Shown one piece after another: positions 61,844-64,000 of a stretch of 64,000 nt of DNA (position 1 is its first letter; every line of letters begins with the position of its first letter). A program made the position numbers and the translations under genes. The notes below the pieces were generated by a model that saw only the letters and a program-made list of their open reading frames with translations, did not search any database and had not been told where the DNA came from. This stretch comes from Thioalbus denitrificans (lineage in GTDB: Bacteria; Pseudomonadota; Gammaproteobacteria; DSM-26407), in assembly GCF_003337735.1 (NCBI RefSeq), contig NZ_QPJY01000015.1, forward strand, positions 1-64,000, in the 5' to 3' direction.

Positions 61844-62446
61844 ATGATGCGACAGCTGACGTTGATGGAAAGTGTGCAGGGTTTGCGCGTGGCGGGCGTG
61901 GACGAGGCCGGGCGGGGACCGCTGGTGGGGCCGGTGGTGGCGGCCGCGGTCATCCTCGACCCGGCGCGGCCCATCGAGGGGCTGGCGGATTCCAAGCGTC
62001 TCAGCGCCCGCCGGCGCGAGGCCCTGGCCGCGCTCATCCGCGACCGCGCCCTGGCCTGGGCCGTGGCGAGCGCCAGCCCGGCGGAGATTGACCGTCTCAA
62101 CATCCTCCATGCCACCCTGCTGGCCATGCAGCGCGCCGTGGCCGGCCTGGAGCCCGCCGCGGAGCGGGTGCTGGTGGACGGCAACCGCTGCCCGGTCCTG
62201 CCCTGTCCGGTCGAGGCGGTGGTGGGCGGGGATGCCAGCGTGGCGGCGATCAGCGCCGCTTCCATCCTCGCCAAGGTGGCCCGTGACGCCGACTGCGTCC
62301 GCCTCGATGGGGACTACCCCGGCTACGGTTTCGCCGCCCACAAGGGCTATCCCACGGCCGTCCACCTGGAGGCGCTGGCCCGCCTCGGCCCCTGTCCCGA
62401 GCACCGCCGCTCCTTTGCCCCCGTGCGCCGCGCGCTCGGGCTGTGA
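61844..62446 (+). CDS. rnhB: Ribonuclease HII
   Basis: A 200-residue RNase H-fold enzyme removing ribonucleotides and RNA-DNA hybrids. The catalytic DEDD set is visible as D20/E21 in [14 protein letters not shown], Asp in VLVDGN and the later Asp in [24 protein letters not shown]-type ([12 protein letters not shown]) and HKGYPTAVH are family marks. Start by ATG 61844; GGGGGG precedes it. The lpxB-rnhB-dnaE order is conserved. Confidence 0.95.
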   Translation: MMRQLTLMESVQGLRVAGVDEAGRGPLVGPVVAAAVILDPARPIEGLADSKRLSARRREALAALIRDRALAWAVASASPAEIDRLNILHATLLAMQRAVAGLEPAAERVLVDGNRCPVLPCPVEAVVGGDASVAAISAASILAKVARDADCVRLDGDYPGYGFAAHKGYPTAVHLEALARLGPCPEHRRSFAPVRRALGL

Positions 62447-62460
62447 CGGGAATCCGTCAC

Positions 62461-62616
62461 TTCACCACGAAGGCACGAAGGACACGAAGAAACCTAACGG
62501 ATTGGCGTGCAGTGCATTTCTCGACATGTACGAGCAGGACGACCTTCCGCGGTCAGTGGTGCATTGCGAACGCCTATTCCCCACCCTGTGAACCCTTCGT
62601 GCCTTCGTGGTTCAAT
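62461..62616. repeat. Modular palindromic intergenic element 8
   Basis: Between rnhB and dnaE. Left A at 62461-62491 reads CACGAAGGCACGAAGGACAC; right inverted A at 62592-62616 reads CCTTCGTGCCTTCGTGG. No B units. The core has CCTTCCGCGGTCAGTGG, similar to ACTTCCGCGGTCGGT in element 4, so cores are related too. Confidence 0.75.
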
Positions 62617-62651
62617 ACAGTCCCGCACCTAGCCAGGAAGAACCTCCGACG

Positions 62652-64000
62652 ATGAGCGCCGGTTTCGTCCATCTGCACCTGCACTCCGAGTACTCCCTCG
62701 TGGACGGCCTCATCCGCGTCAAAGCGCTGGTGAAGGCCGCGCGCGCGGCCGGGATGCCCGCGGTCGCCGTGACCGACCAGGGCAACCTGTTCGCCATGGT
62801 GAAGTTCTACAAGGCGGCCATGGCGGCGGGGGTCAAGCCCATCATCGGCGTGGATGCCTGGGTGGAGAACCCCCAGGATCCGAACCAGCCGGCGCGCATG
62901 GTGCTGCTGTGCATGGATGCCGGGGGCTACCGCAACCTCAGCGTGCTCGTCTCCCGCGCCTACCTCGACAACCAGCGCCGCGGGGTGCCCATCCTGCGCC
63001 GGGAGTGGTTCCCGGGCAGAACCGGGGGGCTGATCGCGCTCTCCGGCGGCCGCGAGGGCGACGTGGGCCTGGCGCTGCGCGGGGGGCACCGGGAGACGGC
63101 CGCCCAGATCCTGGACGAGTGGCTGGCCCTGTTCCCCGACCGCTACTACCTGGAGCTGCAGCGGACCGGGCGCGCGGGCGAGGACGAGTATCTCAACGCG
63201 GCCGTGGGGTTGGCGGCGGAGCGGAACGTGCCGGTGGTCGCGAGCAATGACGTCCGGTTCCTGGCCGCGTCCGATCACGAGGCCCACGAGGTGCGCGTCT
63301 GCATCCACGACGGGCGCACCCTCGATGACCCCCGCCGTCCCCGCAACTATACCGACCAGCAGTACCTGAAGAGCCCGGCGGAGATGGCGGAACTGTTCGC
63401 CGACCTGCCCGAGGCGCTCGAGAATGCCGTGGAGATCGCCCGGCGCTGCAACCTGGAGCTGCGCCTGGGGGAGTATTTCCTGCCCGAGTTCGACATCCCC
63501 GCCGGGCTGACCATGGAGGAGTACTTCGCCCGTGCGGCGCGCGAGGGGCTGGAGCAGCGCCTGCGGGTGTTGCTGGACGCCGGCGCGCCCGATTTCGCCG
63601 AGCGGCGCCGGCCCTACGACGAGCGCCTGGAGCGGGAGCTCGGGGTTATCAACCAGATGGGCTTCCCCGGCTACTTCCTCATCGTCGCCGACTTCATCCA
63701 GTGGGCCAAGAACAACGCCATCCCGGTGGGGCCGGGGCGCGGCTCCGGCGCCGGGTCGCTGGTGGCCTACGCGCTCAAGATCACCGACCTGGACCCTCTC
63801 AGGTACGACCTGCTGTTCGAGCGCTTCCTCAACCCGGAACGCGTCTCCATGCCCGACTTCGACGTGGACTTCTGCATGGAGAACCGCGATCGGGTCATCG
63901 ATTACGTGGCCCAGAAGTACGGCCGCGACCACGTCTCGCAGATCATCACCTACGGCTCCATGGCGGCCAAGGCCGTGGTGCGCGACGTGGGCCGGGTGAT
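62652..64000 (+). CDS. dnaE: DNA polymerase III alpha subunit, N-terminal part (cut by window end)
   Basis: The first 449 residues of the replicative polymerase. The N-terminal PHP domain begins [20 protein letters not shown] and includes [14 protein letters not shown]. The polymerase core starts near residue 350 with [20 protein letters not shown], then [16 protein letters not shown] and [16 protein letters not shown], the catalytic Asp pair being in DFDVDF. The rest lies beyond 64000. ATG 62652 gives the expected start, downstream of palindromic element 8. Confidence 0.96.
   Translation, partial: MSAGFVHLHLHSEYSLVDGLIRVKALVKAARAAGMPAVAVTDQGNLFAMVKFYKAAMAAGVKPIIGVDAWVENPQDPNQPARMVLLCMDAGGYRNLSVLVSRAYLDNQRRGVPILRREWFPGRTGGLIALSGGREGDVGLALRGGHRETAAQILDEWLALFPDRYYLELQRTGRAGEDEYLNAAVGLAAERNVPVVASNDVRFLAASDHEAHEVRVCIHDGRTLDDPRRPRNYTDQQYLKSPAEMAELFADLPEALENAVEIARRCNLELRLGEYFLPEFDIPAGLTMEEYFARAAREGLEQRLRVLLDAGAPDFAERRRPYDERLERELGVINQMGFPGYFLIVADFIQWAKNNAIPVGPGRGSGAGSLVAYALKITDLDPLRYDLLFERFLNPERVSMPDFDVDFCMENRDRVIDYVAQKYGRDHVSQIITYGSMAAKAVVRDVGRV

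Noticed and set aside
60454-62274. 606-residue antisense frame over lpxB and rnhB
   Set aside because: Shadow; the plus-strand genes are intact and overlap in an operon.

Overview
The window looks like chromosomal core sequence from a GC-rich (mid-60s percent by eye) gammaproteobacterium. The second half carries the classic order rpsB-tsf-pyrH-frr-uppS-cdsA-dxr-rseP-bamA-skp-lpxD-fabZ-lpxA-lpxB-rnhB-dnaE. The rest has an Anr/Fnr oxygen regulator, class II DAHP synthase, succinylase-type lysine genes, a sodium-type oxaloacetate decarboxylase (oadGAB) and a complete methylmalonyl-CoA pathway. I would place it near the Chromatiales/Ectothiorhodospiraceae-type sulfur bacteria or related lineages, but sequence alone does not fix the species.

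Layout. 0-7 kb: the end of an IS30-type transposase at the left edge, then yciO, a site-2 protease, trpS, scpA-scpB-rluB, an endonuclease III relative and an orphan sensor-like domain. 7-11 kb: a PilB/GspE-type ATPase with MshEN domains, then a YciK-like dehydrogenase and an NDUFAF6-like squalene/phytoene-synthase relative on the minus strand. 11-28 kb: a central-carbon block, oadG-oadA-oadB-fumA, a transporter, prpE, methylmalonyl-CoA mutase, pccB, pccA, meaB, methylmalonyl-CoA epimerase and a thioesterase. Together these connect oxaloacetate/pyruvate, fumarate and propionyl-CoA/succinyl-CoA. 28-38 kb: an AI-2E-type permease, a stand-alone malonyltransferase, divergent ppsR/ppsA, DAHP synthase, two small conserved proteins, an MBL hydrolase and anr. 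38-47.5 kb, minus strand: an SGNH esterase, dapE, yffB, dapD, dapC, a 65-residue protein, glnD and map. 47.5-64 kb: the translation, envelope and lipid A superoperon, ending inside dnaE.

No phage, CRISPR array, toxin system, defence island, tRNA or rRNA was seen. The most unusual content is intergenic. At least eight modular palindromic elements are built from short (about 9-nt) tandem units such as CGCAGATTA, CACGAAGGA and GACAGGATT, with the matching inverted units on the far side of a variable core. Where the units differ between elements, the two arms change together. One element holds 15 perfect copies of the heptamer GGTAACT. A further unit family flanks dapC in inverted orientation. 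Separately, a 168-bp foldback (MITE-like) element occurs twice, once between prpE and the mutase gene and once directly after glnD.

Several enzymes show substitutions at positions normally catalytic: YciK-like Lys to Leu, endonuclease III-like Lys to Glu, OadA metal-ligand His to Gln, and a squalene-synthase relative without its Asp motifs. These are the protein-level points most worth checking.
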